A stretch of 64,000 nucleotides of DNA from Chromobacterium subtsugae (GCF_001676875.1 NZ_JYKA01000015.1:1-64000); one strand, 5' to 3'. Shown: positions 51,865-63,283, counted from the first letter of the stretch. The notes: generated from the letters alone by a model not told the origin. Translations and numbers: made by a program.

Positions 51865-52960
51865 GACTGATCCTTACATTGACCCGGACGATTATAGCGA
51901 CATCTCGGAAAACGAGATATCCGCCACGCAACATCTCGAAATTCCGCTGTCGCTGGGCGGCGAAAGACTGGACGCCGCGCTGGCCAAACTGCTGCCCGAT
52001 TTCTCGCGCAGCCGGCTGACCCAGTGGATCAAGGACGGCCAAGTCAAGGTGGACGGCCAGGTGGTAGCGCCCAAGACCAAGATGCTGGGCGGCGAGAAAC
52101 TGGAAGTTTCGCTGCAGCCCACGCATGAGGAAATGGCCTTCCAGCCGGAAGCCATGGACCTGCCCATCGTCTTCGAGGACGACCACATCCTGGTGATCAA
52201 CAAGCCCGCCGGCCTGGTGGTGCATCCGGCGTCCGGCAACTGGAGCGGCACCCTGCTCAACGGCCTGCTGCATCACTGCCCGTCGCTGGCCGGCGTGCCG
52301 CGCGCCGGCATCGTGCACCGCCTCGACAAGGACACCTCCGGCCTGATGGTGGTGGCCAAGACCGTGCCGGCCCAGACCGATCTGGTGCGCCAGATGCAGG
52401 CGCGCAGCGTCAAGCGCGTCTATCGCGCCATCGCCGACGGCGTGGTGCCGTTCGACGGCACCATAGACGCCAACATCGGCCGCGATCCGCACAACCGGCT
52501 GAAGATGGCGGTGCTGAAATTCGGCGGCAAGCCCGCCATCACCCATCTGCGGGTGCTGGAGCGCTTCGCCAGCCACTCCTACGTGGAATGCAAGCTGGAA
52601 ACCGGCCGCACTCACCAGATCCGCGTCCACATGCGCGAAGCCGGCCACCCGCTGTCCGGCGACCCGGTGTACGGCAACCTGCGCCACAAGATGGATGAAG
52701 ACACCGCCGCCGCGGTGAAGGCGCTGGGCCGCCAGGCGCTGCACGCCTACGCGCTGGCCCTGGTCCACCCGGCCTCCGGCGAGCTGCGCAGCTGGAAAGC
52801 GCCGCTGCCGGACGACTTCCGCCGCCTGCTCGACCTGCTGCGCGGCGACGGCGCGCTGCCGGACGAAGAGGCTTTCGCCCACGCCGACGAGCAGGACGAC
52901 GAAGACTGGGATGACGACGACGATGACGACGGCGACATCGAGGTGATCTATGCCCGCTGA
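51863..52960 (+). CDS. rluD: 23S rRNA pseudouridine synthase
   Basis: 365 residues from ATG 51863. N-terminal S4 domain ([30 protein letters not shown]), catalytic HRLDKDTSG with Asp155, and [13 protein letters not shown]. RluD makes pseudouridines 1911/1915/1917 in helix 69 of 23S rRNA. The C-terminus is an unusual run of acidic residues ([17 protein letters not shown]) beyond the core. The order bamD(minus)-rluD-pgeF is as in E. coli. Overlaps pgeF by 11 bases. Confidence 0.95.
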   Translation: MTDPYIDPDDYSDISENEISATQHLEIPLSLGGERLDAALAKLLPDFSRSRLTQWIKDGQVKVDGQVVAPKTKMLGGEKLEVSLQPTHEEMAFQPEAMDLPIVFEDDHILVINKPAGLVVHPASGNWSGTLLNGLLHHCPSLAGVPRAGIVHRLDKDTSGLMVVAKTVPAQTDLVRQMQARSVKRVYRAIADGVVPFDGTIDANIGRDPHNRLKMAVLKFGGKPAITHLRVLERFASHSYVECKLETGRTHQIRVHMREAGHPLSGDPVYGNLRHKMDEDTAAAVKALGRQALHAYALALVHPASGELRSWKAPLPDDFRRLLDLLRGDGALPDEEAFAHADEQDDEDWDDDDDDDGDIEVIYAR

Positions 52961-53687
52961 AACCTGGCTTGCCGCCGACTGGCCGGCTCCGGCCAGGGTC
53001 CGCACCCTGGCCACCACCCGCCAGGGCGGCGTCAGCCAGCCGCCGTACGCCAGCCTCAACCTGGGCGCGCATGTCGGCGACGCGCCGGACGCGGTGGCCG
53101 CCAACCGTGCGCGGCTGCGTGACGAATTGCCGGCCGAACCGGCCTGGCTGAACCAGGTGCACGGCGTCGCGGTGGCTGACGCCGCCGCCCTCCGCGGCGC
53201 CGCCCCGGACGCCGACGCCAGCTTCGCCCGCGCGCCGGGCGTCGTCTGCGCGGTGATGACTGCCGACTGCCTGCCAGTGTTGCTGTGCGACGACGCCGGC
53301 CGCGCGGTGGCGGCGGCCCATGCCGGCTGGCGCGGGCTGTGCGACGGCGTGATCGAGGCCACTGTCGCCGCGATGGCTCTGCCGCCTGCCGGACTGATGG
53401 CCTGGCTGGGGCCCGCCATCGGCCCGGACGCCTTCGAAGTGGGCGCGGAAGTGCGCCAGGCCTTCCTCGCCCGCGATCCGGCGGCGGCCTCGGCCTTCAT
53501 CGACATCGGCGAAGGCAAATACCTGGCCGACATCTACGCGCTGGCGCGCCAGCGTCTGCAAGCCGCGGGCGTCGAGCGGGTGTACGGCGGCGATTTCTGC
53601 ACCGTGATCGACCGCGAGCGTTTCTTCTCCTACCGCCGCGACCGCGTCACCGGCCGCATGGCCTCGCTGATCTGGCTGCAGGACTGA
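52950..53687 (+). CDS. pgeF: peptidoglycan editing factor / multicopper-oxidase-like YfiH
   Basis: 245 residues. Family marks: [41 protein letters not shown] and [14 protein letters not shown] with metal-binding His and Cys, then GPAIGP and GGDFCT. PgeF removes wrongly built muropeptides carrying Ser instead of Ala; older annotation is laccase/polyphenol oxidase. Follows rluD in the same operon. Confidence 0.94.
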   Translation: MPAETWLAADWPAPARVRTLATTRQGGVSQPPYASLNLGAHVGDAPDAVAANRARLRDELPAEPAWLNQVHGVAVADAAALRGAAPDADASFARAPGVVCAVMTADCLPVLLCDDAGRAVAAAHAGWRGLCDGVIEATVAAMALPPAGLMAWLGPAIGPDAFEVGAEVRQAFLARDPAAASAFIDIGEGKYLADIYALARQRLQAAGVERVYGGDFCTVIDRERFFSYRRDRVTGRMASLIWLQD

Positions 53688-53820
53688 GCCCTTTCGCCCC
53701 CGCCGCCCGGCGGGGCGTCCCAACCCGCCACAACTCCCCTTCCGCAAACGCCGCGCGGCGCGATTGACCCGCGCGCGCCACGCGAACATCATGTTGTTTT
53801 CACCACAGCCCCTTGCCGCC

Positions 53821-54432
53821 ATGGACATCGCCATCGTCACGCTGGACAGTTTCAATGAGCTCGACTCGCTGATCGCTGCGGGCATCCTTGGCCGCATGTC
53901 CCCGCATGGTTGGAACGTGCGCATCTGCTCGCCCATTCCCGTCGTGCAGTCCCGCAGCGGCACGCGCCTGGAACGCCAGGCGGACCTGTCCTATGCCGGC
54001 AGCGCCGACGCGGTGCTGATAGGCAGCGGCTGGCGCACCCGCGACTGGGCGGCGGACGATGCCATCATGAGCCAGCTGCGGCTGGATCCCGCCCGCCAGC
54101 TGATAGGATCGCAATGCTCGGGCGCGCTGGTGCTGCATCGGCTGGGCCTGCTGGCCGACGGCGTCGCCTGCACCGATGGCCTGACCCGGCCGATGCTGGA
54201 GCAGTTGGGCATCACCGTCGCGCCCCGCGCCTTCCGCGCCGTCGGCAACATCGCCACCGCAGGCGGCTGCATGGCTTCGCAGTATCTGGCCGGCTGGGTT
54301 CTGCTGCGTCTGGCCGGCGAGGCGCGCGCGCGCGAGGTTTTGTCCTATGTCGCCCCGGTCGGCGAGGAAGCCGGCTTCGTCGACAGGGCCATGTCCGCCA
54401 TCGCCGCGGCGTCCGAGCCCGTTCCCGAATGA
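53821..54432 (+). CDS. DJ-1/PfpI-family glutamine-amidotransferase-like protein
   Basis: 203 residues from ATG 53821 (MDIAIVTLDSFNELDSL); two in-frame earlier starts exist (53764, 53791) but the fold begins here. Nucleophile elbow is GSQCSGALVL, with the Glu of the DJ-1 site replaced by NELD near the start. AGGCMASQYLAGWVL is the region preceding the last helix in DJ-1 family regulators. No HTH attached. Might act on a small molecule; substrate unknown. Overlaps the GNAT gene by four bases. Confidence 0.78.
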   Translation: MDIAIVTLDSFNELDSLIAAGILGRMSPHGWNVRICSPIPVVQSRSGTRLERQADLSYAGSADAVLIGSGWRTRDWAADDAIMSQLRLDPARQLIGSQCSGALVLHRLGLLADGVACTDGLTRPMLEQLGITVAPRAFRAVGNIATAGGCMASQYLAGWVLLRLAGEARAREVLSYVAPVGEEAGFVDRAMSAIAAASEPVPE

Positions 54433-55301
54433 AAACCATCCCGCTCGCCAGGCTGTCCCCCGCCGACCTCCATCCCTGCTTCCTGGAGGCGTTCAGCGAC
54501 TACCTGGTGCCGGCGCAACCCAGCCTGGAATCGTTCAGCGCCATGCTGCGCCGGCGCGGCTGGGTGCCCGAGCTGAGCGCCGGCGCCTGGATAGACGGCC
54601 GGCTGGCCGGCTTCTGGCTATGCGCGACGCCGCCGATTGACGACGGAATGGAAGGTTATTGCATCGCTGCCGGCGTGGTGCCCGCCGCCCGCCGCCAGGG
54701 GGCGCTTTCCGCGATGGCGGCCCGGGTGGCGCGCCTGCTGGCCAGGCGCGGCATCCACCAGCAAAGGCTGGAAGTGATAGACGGCAATCAGCACGCGCAG
54801 CTGGCCTACGCCCAGCTGGGCTTCCAGCCGCTGCGCCAGCTTGACTGCTACCTGCTGCAGGTGCCCATCGACAGCCGGCGCCATTGGCCCGTCACGGTCC
54901 ATCATGGCTACACGCCGGCGCGCTGGCCAAGCGCTGACTGGCTGGCCTATCCGCCGGCGGTGCCGAACCGCCGGGACTCGCTGCGGCGCGCCACGCCCGC
55001 CCCGCGCTGGTTGACGGTAGACGCCGGCGGCGCGGCGCTGGGCTCGCTGCTGCTGTCGGCCGACGGCGAAGCGCTGGAGCTGATGGTGGACCCGGCCCAC
55101 CGCCGCCGCGGCATCGCCAGCCAACTGCTGCGCGCGGGACAGCTGCTGACGCCGGGCGGCCGGCTGGCATTCAACAACGTCGACCGCCGCGACCTGGCCC
55201 TGCTCAGCCTGCTGCTTCGGCACCAGGCCGCCTACCGGCTGTCGCAATGGGAAATGCTGAAACCGGCCGCAGCCGAGGCCGGCATTCGCTCCGCGCGGTG
55301 A
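54429..55301 (+). CDS. tandem GNAT N-acetyltransferase
   Basis: 290 residues with two GNAT modules: the first (1-145) with VVPAARRQGALSAMAARVARLL and NQHAQLAYAQLGFQPLR, the second (160-280) with LMVDPAHRRRGIASQLLRAGQ. The second carries a canonical acetyl-CoA loop RRxxG(I)A; the first is RRQGAL. Substrate not known. Translationally coupled to the DJ-1-like gene (ATGA). Confidence 0.82.
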   Translation: MKTIPLARLSPADLHPCFLEAFSDYLVPAQPSLESFSAMLRRRGWVPELSAGAWIDGRLAGFWLCATPPIDDGMEGYCIAAGVVPAARRQGALSAMAARVARLLARRGIHQQRLEVIDGNQHAQLAYAQLGFQPLRQLDCYLLQVPIDSRRHWPVTVHHGYTPARWPSADWLAYPPAVPNRRDSLRRATPAPRWLTVDAGGAALGSLLLSADGEALELMVDPAHRRRGIASQLLRAGQLLTPGGRLAFNNVDRRDLALLSLLLRHQAAYRLSQWEMLKPAAAEAGIRSAR

Positions 55302-55413
55302 TAAAATAGAAAGTGTCGGCGGCGGCGCGTCCGCAGCCGGCGCCATTCACGCGACACAACCAGCCAGGCCGTCCGCTTACTCGCGGCCCGGCGCAGAATC
55401 CAAGGCCAGCCCG

Positions 55414-56067
55414 ATGACTCCACAACAACAAACCGACTGGCAGAACCGCCTGATCACGCTGCTCGAGCAGCAACCGCCCGACGACGACGGCGCCCACGAC
55501 CTCAGCCACCTGCACCGGGTATGGGCGGTGGCGCGCCAGTTGCTGGCCCACCATCCCGAAGCCGATGCGCGGGTGGTGATGGCCGGCTGTTACCTGCACG
55601 ACCTGGTCAATCTGCCGAAAAACCACCCGCAGCGCCAGCTGGCATCGCACTGGTCCGCCGAGCGCGCCCGCCAGCTGCTGGCCGACGACGCGCTGTCGGC
55701 CGAGCAGCTGGACAACCTGGCGCACGCCATCGAGGCCCATAGCTACTCCGCCGCCATCCCGCCGCGCACGCTGGAAGCCAAGATCGTGCAGGACGCCGAC
55801 CGCATGGACGCGCTGGGCCCGGTCGGCCTGGCGCGGATGTTCTACGTTTCCGGCCGCATGGGCCGCGCGCTGGCCCACCCGCTGGACCCGCTGGCCGAAC
55901 AGCGCGGCACCGACGACCAGGCCTGGGCGCTGGACCATATCGCGGTGAAGCTGGCCAAATTGCCGGCGATGATGCAGACCGAAGCCGGCCGCGGCATCGC
56001 CGAGCGCAAGCTGCAATGGCTGCTCGCCTTCCGCGACGAGTTCTGCCAGGACTGGATGGCCCGCTAG
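55414..56067 (+). CDS. HD-domain phosphohydrolase
   Basis: 217 residues. HD-site residues: GAHDLSHLHRV (first His), CYLHDLVNLPKN (HD) and VQDADRMDALG (final Asp), the YedJ-type pattern. These metal-dependent enzymes hydrolyse phosphate esters, often nucleotides. It is the first of a row of small enzyme genes on the plus strand. Confidence 0.88.
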   Translation: MTPQQQTDWQNRLITLLEQQPPDDDGAHDLSHLHRVWAVARQLLAHHPEADARVVMAGCYLHDLVNLPKNHPQRQLASHWSAERARQLLADDALSAEQLDNLAHAIEAHSYSAAIPPRTLEAKIVQDADRMDALGPVGLARMFYVSGRMGRALAHPLDPLAEQRGTDDQAWALDHIAVKLAKLPAMMQTEAGRGIAERKLQWLLAFRDEFCQDWMAR

Positions 56068-56085
56068 GCCGAAGGCGCCCCCGCC

Positions 56086-56808
56086 ATGATGATCCGCAAG
56101 CTGCCGCGCAACACCGCAGGCCGCGACTGGGTGGTGGGGGATCTGCATGGCTGCTTCAGCCAACTGGGCCGGCTGTTGAAAATCATCGCCTTCAATCCGG
56201 CCTGCGACCGCCTGCTGTCGGTCGGCGACATGGTGGACCGGGGGCCGGAAAGCCGGATGGCGGTGGAGTGGCTGACGCAGCCGTGGTTTCACGCGGTGCG
56301 CGGCAATCACGAACAGATGGCGCTGGACGCGATGCGCAATCCGCTGGAAGACCTGGAGCGCCACCTGCGCAACGGCGGCCGCTGGCTGACCGAGCTGAGC
56401 CATTCCGAGCGCGACGCCTGCCTCGCCGCATTCGCCGGCCTGCCGCTGGCGCTGGAAATCGACGTGGAAGGCGGCAAAATGGGCGTGGTACACGCCGACT
56501 GCCCCGACAACGACTGGCCGTCGCTGCGCGCCAGGCTGGAAGCCGACAATCCCCGCGACCAGGACTACGAGGCGCTGCTGTGGTCGCGCGAGCGGGTACG
56601 AAACGGGGGCGGCGGCGCCGTCCATGGTCTGGACCTGCTGCTGGTGGGGCACACGCCGCAGGAAAACGCCATCCTGTACGACAACGTGATGCACCTGGAC
56701 ACCGGCGCGGTCTACGGCGGCAAGCTGACGCTGTTCTGCGTCAGCGACTTCGTCGAAGTCTCGTTGCCGGCCAGCTTCGAACACATGGCGCAGTTCCAGC
56801 TGCATTAG
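56086..56808 (+). CDS. PrpA-like serine/threonine protein phosphatase (calcineurin-type)
   Basis: 240 residues. Metallophosphoesterase motifs: VVGDLHGC, SVGDMVDRGPES, VRGNHEQM, VVHAD and LVGHTP, the lambda-phosphatase/PrpA arrangement. It needs two metal ions and dephosphorylates proteins or small phosphoesters. Starts 18 bases after the HD gene. Confidence 0.9.
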   Translation: MMIRKLPRNTAGRDWVVGDLHGCFSQLGRLLKIIAFNPACDRLLSVGDMVDRGPESRMAVEWLTQPWFHAVRGNHEQMALDAMRNPLEDLERHLRNGGRWLTELSHSERDACLAAFAGLPLALEIDVEGGKMGVVHADCPDNDWPSLRARLEADNPRDQDYEALLWSRERVRNGGGGAVHGLDLLLVGHTPQENAILYDNVMHLDTGAVYGGKLTLFCVSDFVEVSLPASFEHMAQFQLH

Positions 56809-56861
56809 ACGCCCGCCGCCGCCTGCGGCTAGAATGCGCGGCCAGCATACCAGGAGGCCAT

Positions 56862-57269
56862 ATGGCCGAGCACAAGAAGAAATCCGCCGCCCCCAAGGCG
56901 GGCCAACTGGACCGCCGCGTTCAGGAGCAACGCCACGGCCAGGCCGAAGACGCCTGCCGCCGCCTCGTCGCGCTGCTGGAAGCCCTGGCCGCCGACGGCC
57001 GCCTGGACGGCAACCAGCAGGCCAGCCAATACCTGAACTCCACCCGCGCCTACTACCGCCGCATCCGCAACGGCAAGGTGATGGGAGCGGCCGACTTCAC
57101 CGCCGCCGCCGACGTCTGCGCCTGCGCCCGCCGCGCGCTGGCCGCGCTAGACCCAGAACTCGTCTTCGCCGGACTGCCGCAGGCGGACGAGCTGCTGCAG
57201 GCCCTGCGGCTGGGCGAACAGGTGGAAACCGAAATGCGCCGGATCAAAGCCGCCGGCAAAGCTGGCTGA
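56862..57269 (+). CDS. conserved hypothetical protein
   Basis: 135 residues from ATG 56862 with CAGGAGG before it. Basic and helical, Ala-rich: SAAPKAGQLDRRVQEQRHGQAEDACRRLVALLEALAADGR, then YLNSTRAYYRRIRNGKVMGAADFTAAADVCACARRAL. No membrane segment. No family recognised; a DNA- or RNA-binding helical bundle is possible. Confidence 0.6.
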   Translation: MAEHKKKSAAPKAGQLDRRVQEQRHGQAEDACRRLVALLEALAADGRLDGNQQASQYLNSTRAYYRRIRNGKVMGAADFTAAADVCACARRALAALDPELVFAGLPQADELLQALRLGEQVETEMRRIKAAGKAG

Positions 57270-57322
57270 GGCAGCCATCCGCATGGCATGATGGCTGCAC
57301 CGCCACGCCATAGGTCGCCATC

Positions 57323-57721
57323 ATGTACAACCGCATTCCCCATCTGCGCGTCGCCCGCCCGGTCAGCAATCTCGCCGCCAGCAAGGCCATGTATTGCGAA
57401 GGCCTGGGTCTGCAGCTATTGGGCAGCTTCGCCGGCCACGACGGCTTCGACGGCGTGCTGCTGGGGCTGCCCGACGCCGGCTATCATCTGGAATTCATCG
57501 TCAGCCATCGGCATCCGGTCAGCCCCGCCCCCGGCGTGGAAGATTTGCTGGTGCTCTACCTGCCGGACAAGGCCGAATGGGAGGCGCTGTGCGCCTGCAT
57601 GCGCGCCGCCGGCTTCCGAGCCGTGCCGTCCGCCAACCCGTACTGGGACGCGCGCGGCGTCACCTTCGCCGACCACGACGGCTACCGCACCGTGCTGCAA
57701 AACGCCAAAAGCCCGGTATAA
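57323..57721 (+). CDS. VOC-family (glyoxalase/bleomycin-resistance) protein
   Basis: 132 residues, two beta-alpha-beta-beta-beta units: PHLRVARPVSNLAASKAMYCEGLGLQLL with YHLEFIV, and VLYLPDKAEWEALCACMRAAGFRAV with YWDARGVTFADHDGYRTVLQ. The metal ligands typical of the fold (His/Glu) are partly seen. The exact activity is unknown. Convergent with the next gene. Confidence 0.85.
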   Translation: MYNRIPHLRVARPVSNLAASKAMYCEGLGLQLLGSFAGHDGFDGVLLGLPDAGYHLEFIVSHRHPVSPAPGVEDLLVLYLPDKAEWEALCACMRAAGFRAVPSANPYWDARGVTFADHDGYRTVLQNAKSPV

Positions 57722-57725
57722 GCCG

Positions 57726-58475
57726 CTATTTGACTTCGCTGGAGACGATTTTCTCCAGCAGCCCGGACGCGCGCATCTGCTCGATCACGCGGTTGAACTC
57801 CGGCGCCCAGTGATCGGCGCCGGCCGCCCGGGAAAAGCCGAAGGCGGCGTAGCTCAACTCGCCGATCGGCACGTCGGACACGCCGATCGCATCCGCCACG
57901 CCCTGTTGGTTGACCAGATATTTGCCGACATTCGAATCGATGGTCGCCAGGTCGATGCGGCCGGACTCGATCATCTTGATCAGGGTGACCGAATCCCGGG
58001 CCCGCTCTATCGGGTGCGCCGTCATGAAGGCGGCCTCCATGTCCTTGTCGACCACCGAGCCTATCTCCATGCCCAGCCGGTGCGTTTTCAGCCTGTCGTA
58101 ATCCCGCCAGTCCACCGCGCCGCGGAATGCGCTCTTCTTGTACAGGAAGCAGTTGTACTGCCGCATCACCGGCGCGGAAAACTCCATGTACTGCTCGCGC
58201 TCCGGCGTTTTGTACAGCGGCAGGATGCCGTCCACCCGACCCTCCTTGGCCTCGGTCAGGCAGCGCTTCCAGGGCATGATCTTCACCGTCACCGCCAGGC
58301 CCAGCTGCCGGCCTATCTCCTGCAGCAGGCGCACCTTGATGCCGCCGCCGGCCACAGTGTCGAACTCGCCCAGCGCGTACGGCGGGTACTTGTCGTAGCA
58401 CATCGTCAGCTCATCCGCCCGGGCGCCAAGCGCGCACAGCATCGCGGGCAGCAGAAACAGCAGCCTGGCTAACAT
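57726..58475 (-). CDS. periplasmic amino-acid-type solute-binding protein
   Basis: 249 residues with signal peptide (LLFLLPAMLCALGARA cut near 20). Mature start DELTMCYDKYPPYALGE, then GGIKVRLLQEIGRQLGLAVTVKIMPWKRCLTEAKEGRVDGILPLYKTPERE and LGMEIGSVVDKDM are family-3 features. No ABC permease is adjacent, so it may be an orphan binding protein. It lies 46 bases after the ABC exporter gene stop. Confidence 0.87.
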   Translation of the reverse strand: MLARLLFLLPAMLCALGARADELTMCYDKYPPYALGEFDTVAGGGIKVRLLQEIGRQLGLAVTVKIMPWKRCLTEAKEGRVDGILPLYKTPEREQYMEFSAPVMRQYNCFLYKKSAFRGAVDWRDYDRLKTHRLGMEIGSVVDKDMEAAFMTAHPIERARDSVTLIKMIESGRIDLATIDSNVGKYLVNQQGVADAIGVSDVPIGELSYAAFGFSRAAGADHWAPEFNRVIEQMRASGLLEKIVSSEVK

Positions 58476-58521
58476 GCGGCTTCCCCGGTCGAGTAAACGA
58501 TCATGCGCGGCGCTCCGCCGG

Positions 58522-60309
<1,788 letters not shown>

Positions 60310-60377
60310 AAAGGGTTTGCCTGTCGATCTATCCTGTCCGAAAGTGAAGAAGGCTCACTCAACAAGGGGCAGGCATC

Positions 60378-60485
60378 ATGTGGATTCTGTTGCTGGAAGC
60401 TTTGGGCGCCGGAGCGCTCGCCTCCTTCATCGTCTGGTGGACCTGGCCGCGCGAGGACAAGGACCCGTCCTGTAAACGCGACTAG
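60378..60485 (+). CDS. 35-aa single-span membrane protein
   Basis: ATG 60378 to TAG 60483-60485: MWILLLEALGAGALASFIVWW then [14 protein letters not shown], one membrane helix and a charged tail. An LLEALxA-xxxxxFIVWWT pattern recurs, from memory, in tiny betaproteobacterial membrane proteins. Ribosome binding site GGGGCAGG is upstream. The stop codon overlaps that of apaG on the other strand (CTAG). Confidence 0.5.
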   Translation: MWILLLEALGAGALASFIVWWTWPREDKDPSCKRD

Positions 60486-60862
60486 TGCAGCACCCGCGGC
60501 GCTACCAGCGTCATTTCCGGGATTTCCGCCTCGAAGCGCTGGCCGTCGTCGGCCACCAGCTGATAACTGCCCTTCATGCTGCCGTACGGCGTTTTCAGAT
60601 GGGTGGCGCTGGAGTACTCGAAAGCCTGGCCCGGGTCCAGGTGCGGCTGCTCGCCCACCACGCCCATGCCGCGCACCTCCTGCACCTGCTGGTTGGCGTC
60701 GGTGATGATCCAGTGGCGGCTGACCAGCTGCGCCGGCTCGCTGCCGGTGTTGACGATGCGGATGCGGTAGCCGAACACGTAGATGTCGTTGGCCACATTA
60801 GATTGCTCGTCGATGTAATGCGGCTCCGCCATCACTTCCATGAGGTAGGTCTTGTCGGCCAT
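60482..60862 (-). CDS. apaG: ApaG protein
   Basis: 126 residues from ATG 60862 with AGGAG before it. [75 protein letters not shown] is the full ApaG fibronectin-III-like fold; the family is linked to Co2+/Mg2+ tolerance. Divergent from rpe. Confidence 0.95.
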   Translation of the reverse strand: MADKTYLMEVMAEPHYIDEQSNVANDIYVFGYRIRIVNTGSEPAQLVSRHWIITDANQQVQEVRGMGVVGEQPHLDPGQAFEYSSATHLKTPYGSMKGSYQLVADDGQRFEAEIPEMTLVAPRVLH

Positions 60863-60966
60863 TGCGGCTTCTCCTGATTGATATGGTTTTCATTTTATCC
60901 CGCCAATGGCCTTTTGGCGCGGTAGAATGCCCGGCATCCGTGTTTATCGATGTCAGAGCAATCGCC

Positions 60967-61650
60967 ATGCGCACTTTCCGTATCGCCCCCAGCATTCTGT
61001 CCGCCGATTTCGCCCGCCTGGGCCAGGAAGTCAGCGATGTCGTCGCCGCCGGCGCCGACATCATCCACTTCGACGTGATGGACAACCATTACGTGCCGAA
61101 CCTGACCATGGGTCCGATGTTCTGCGAGGCCATCCGCCCGCACACCCAGGCGCCGATCGACGTGCACCTGATGGTGAAGCCGGTGGACGCGCTGGCGGCC
61201 GCCTTCGCCAAGGCCGGCGCCGACATCATCACCTTCCACCCGGAAGGCTCCGAGCACGTCGACCGCACGCTGGGCCTGATCAAGGAAGCCGGCTGCAAGG
61301 CCGGCCTGGTGCTCAACCCGGCCACGCCGCTGTCCTGTCTGGACCACGTGATGGACAAGCTGGACATGATCCTGATCATGTCGGTGAACCCTGGCTTTGG
61401 CGGCCAGTCCTTCATTCCGCACGCGCTGGAGAAAATCCGTCTGGCGCGCCAGCGCATCGACGAATACACCGCCAAGCGCGGCGGCGAGATCTGGCTGGAA
61501 GTGGACGGCGGCGTCAAGGTGGACAATATCGCCCAGGTGGCCGCCGCCGGCGCCGACACCTTCGTGGCCGGCTCCGCCATTTACGGCCAGAAGGACTACA
61601 AGGCGGTCATAGACGCCATGCGCGCCGAACTGGCCCGCGTGCAAGGATAA
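60967..61650 (+). CDS. rpe: ribulose-phosphate 3-epimerase
   Basis: 227 residues from ATG 60967. TIM barrel with metal ligands in [21 protein letters not shown] and [11 protein letters not shown], phosphate-binding SVNPGFGGQ and GSAIYG. Interconverts ribulose-5-P and xylulose-5-P in the pentose phosphate path. Head of a row ending in gph and trpE, a common betaproteobacterial order. Confidence 0.97.
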   Translation: MRTFRIAPSILSADFARLGQEVSDVVAAGADIIHFDVMDNHYVPNLTMGPMFCEAIRPHTQAPIDVHLMVKPVDALAAAFAKAGADIITFHPEGSEHVDRTLGLIKEAGCKAGLVLNPATPLSCLDHVMDKLDMILIMSVNPGFGGQSFIPHALEKIRLARQRIDEYTAKRGGEIWLEVDGGVKVDNIAQVAAAGADTFVAGSAIYGQKDYKAVIDAMRAELARVQG

Positions 61651-61696
61651 GCGCGCAGCCGTTTCATTCCTATCCATCAAAGGGATAAAGCAAGCA

Positions 61697-62449
61697 ATGC
61701 ATGCATTCATCGTCACCGGCGCCTCGCGCGGCCTGGGCTACGCCATCTGCGAAACGCTGCTGAACGACGGCTACTTCGTCGTCGGCGTCGCCCGCCATGC
61801 CGGTCCGGCGCTGGAAGGCCTGGCCGCCCGCCACCCGGAGCGGCTGCTGGCCGTCAACGCCGACTTGGCCGACGCCGCCCAGGCGTCGGCGTCGATTCAC
61901 TCCGCGCTGCAGCAACTGCCGCTGTCTGAGTGCGCGACCGTCACGCTGATCAACAACGCCGGCGTGGTGACGCCCATCGCCCAGGCCGGCCGCTATCCGG
62001 CCGACGAGGTGGTCAAGGCCGTCGCCATCAACGTCACCGCTCCGCTCCTGGCTAGCGACGCGCTGCTGTCCGCCACCGACCATCTGCCGGCGCGCCGCCG
62101 CATTCTGAACATCTCGTCCGGCGCCGCCGCCAAGGCCTACCCCGGCTGGAGCGTGTATTGCGCCACCAAGGCCGCGCTCGACCACTTCAGCCGCAGCGTC
62201 GCCGTGGAGCAGGAAGGCAAGGCCAATCCGGCGCAGATCGTCGCGCTGTATCCGGGCGTGGTGGACACCGACATGCAAGGCGATATCCGCGCCAGCGACG
62301 AAGGCCAGTTCCCGCAAAAAGCGCGCTTCGACGCCTACAAGGCCGACGGCGCGCTGAGCAGCCCCGGCGACGCCGCGCGCAAGATCGTCGACTACCTGGT
62401 GTCGCCGGCCTTCGGCCAGGCGCCAGTCGTCGACATCCGCGAGCTGTAA
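61697..62449 (+). CDS. short-chain dehydrogenase (sepiapterin/benzil reductase-like)
   Basis: 250 residues. TGASRGLG (7-14) binds NADP, LINNAGV, catalytic Ser in NISSGAA and Y-x-x-x-K in YCATKAALDHF. YPGVVDTDMQ is the loop of YueD/benzil reductases and yeast IRC24-like enzymes. Inserted between rpe and gph. Substrate unknown. Confidence 0.88.
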   Translation: MHAFIVTGASRGLGYAICETLLNDGYFVVGVARHAGPALEGLAARHPERLLAVNADLADAAQASASIHSALQQLPLSECATVTLINNAGVVTPIAQAGRYPADEVVKAVAINVTAPLLASDALLSATDHLPARRRILNISSGAAAKAYPGWSVYCATKAALDHFSRSVAVEQEGKANPAQIVALYPGVVDTDMQGDIRASDEGQFPQKARFDAYKADGALSSPGDAARKIVDYLVSPAFGQAPVVDIREL

Positions 62450-62468
62450 GCCCGCATTCTTCAATTCC

Positions 62469-62490
62469 GCCGCGGCCCGCCGGCCGCGGC
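62469..62490 (+). other. strong GC hairpin upstream of gph
   Basis: GCCGCGGCC (62469-62477) and GGCCGCGGC (62482-62490) pair perfectly around CGCC. No T run follows, and gph begins 15 bases later, so it may limit read-through or translation from upstream genes. Confidence 0.35.
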
Positions 62491-62505
62491 TTCAAAAGCC
62501 AATAT

Positions 62506-63189
62506 ATGAATCTCAAGCACATCAAAGCCGTCGCCTTCGATCTGGACGGCACCCTGATCGACTCCATCCCCGATCTGGCCAATGCCGCCAACGCCATGCG
62601 CGCTCATCTGGGCCTGCCGCCGCTGGACCCGGAGCGCATCAAGAGCCATGTCGGCGACGGCATCGCCAGCCTGGTCCACCGCGCCATCACCGACGAGCGC
62701 CACGCCGAGGCCGACGGCCCGCTGTGGGAGCGCGGCTACCGCTTCTTCATCCAGCATTACCGCGAACACCTGGCCGACCAGACCACGGTCTACGCCGGCG
62801 TGCGCGACGGCCTAAGCCTGTTGCGCGCCCTCAAGCTGCCGCTGCTGGTCATCACTAACAAATCCGAGCGGCTGGCCGTGCCGCTGCTGGAACAACTGGA
62901 GCTGCGCGACCACTTCAGCCTGGTCCTGGGCGGCGACACCCTGCCGGAGAAGAAGCCATCCGCTTTGCCGCTGCAACACGCCTGCCAGGTGCTGGGCATC
63001 TCAGCCAAGGAAATGGCGATGGTGGGCGACTCCGCCAACGACGTGGCCGCCGCGCGCGCCGCCGGCTGCGCCGCCATCGCGGTGGGCTACGGCTACGGCG
63101 ACGCCGCCTCGCTGGGCGCCGACCTGACCGTGGCCAGCATTGCCGAGCTGTACGATTTGATGAAGAATGACGGCTCCATCTCACTCTAA
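62506..63189 (+). CDS. gph: phosphoglycolate phosphatase
   Basis: 227 residues from ATG 62506. HAD motifs: [17 protein letters not shown] (motif II), K in [10 protein letters not shown] and [16 protein letters not shown]. Cap domain type 1. It removes 2-phosphoglycolate formed in DNA repair. Located between rpe and trpE as in many betaproteobacteria. Confidence 0.95.
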   Translation: MNLKHIKAVAFDLDGTLIDSIPDLANAANAMRAHLGLPPLDPERIKSHVGDGIASLVHRAITDERHAEADGPLWERGYRFFIQHYREHLADQTTVYAGVRDGLSLLRALKLPLLVITNKSERLAVPLLEQLELRDHFSLVLGGDTLPEKKPSALPLQHACQVLGISAKEMAMVGDSANDVAAARAAGCAAIAVGYGYGDAASLGADLTVASIAELYDLMKNDGSISL

Positions 63190-63208
63190 AACCGGAAACC
63201 CCTGACTC

Positions 63209-63283
63209 ATGGCTTTTCTTCCCGCTCCCGCCAGCTGGCGATGGCGCCGCTGCACCCGCTCCCGGCGCCCCGCCCCCAACTGA
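63209..63283 (+). CDS. candidate trp leader peptide
   Basis: 24 codons ([20 protein letters not shown]...) with two Trp codons (residues 10 and 12) directly upstream of trpE. A 7-bp stem (63243-63249 with 63263-63269) follows the Trp codons. There is no T run, so classical attenuation is not shown. Ribosome binding site is weak. Confidence 0.25.
   Translation: MAFLPAPASWRWRRCTRSRRPAPN

Noticed and set aside
63243..63269. Rho-independent attenuator before trpE
   Set aside because: Only a 7-bp stem and no T run follow, so classical termination is not supported; kept only as a leader candidate.
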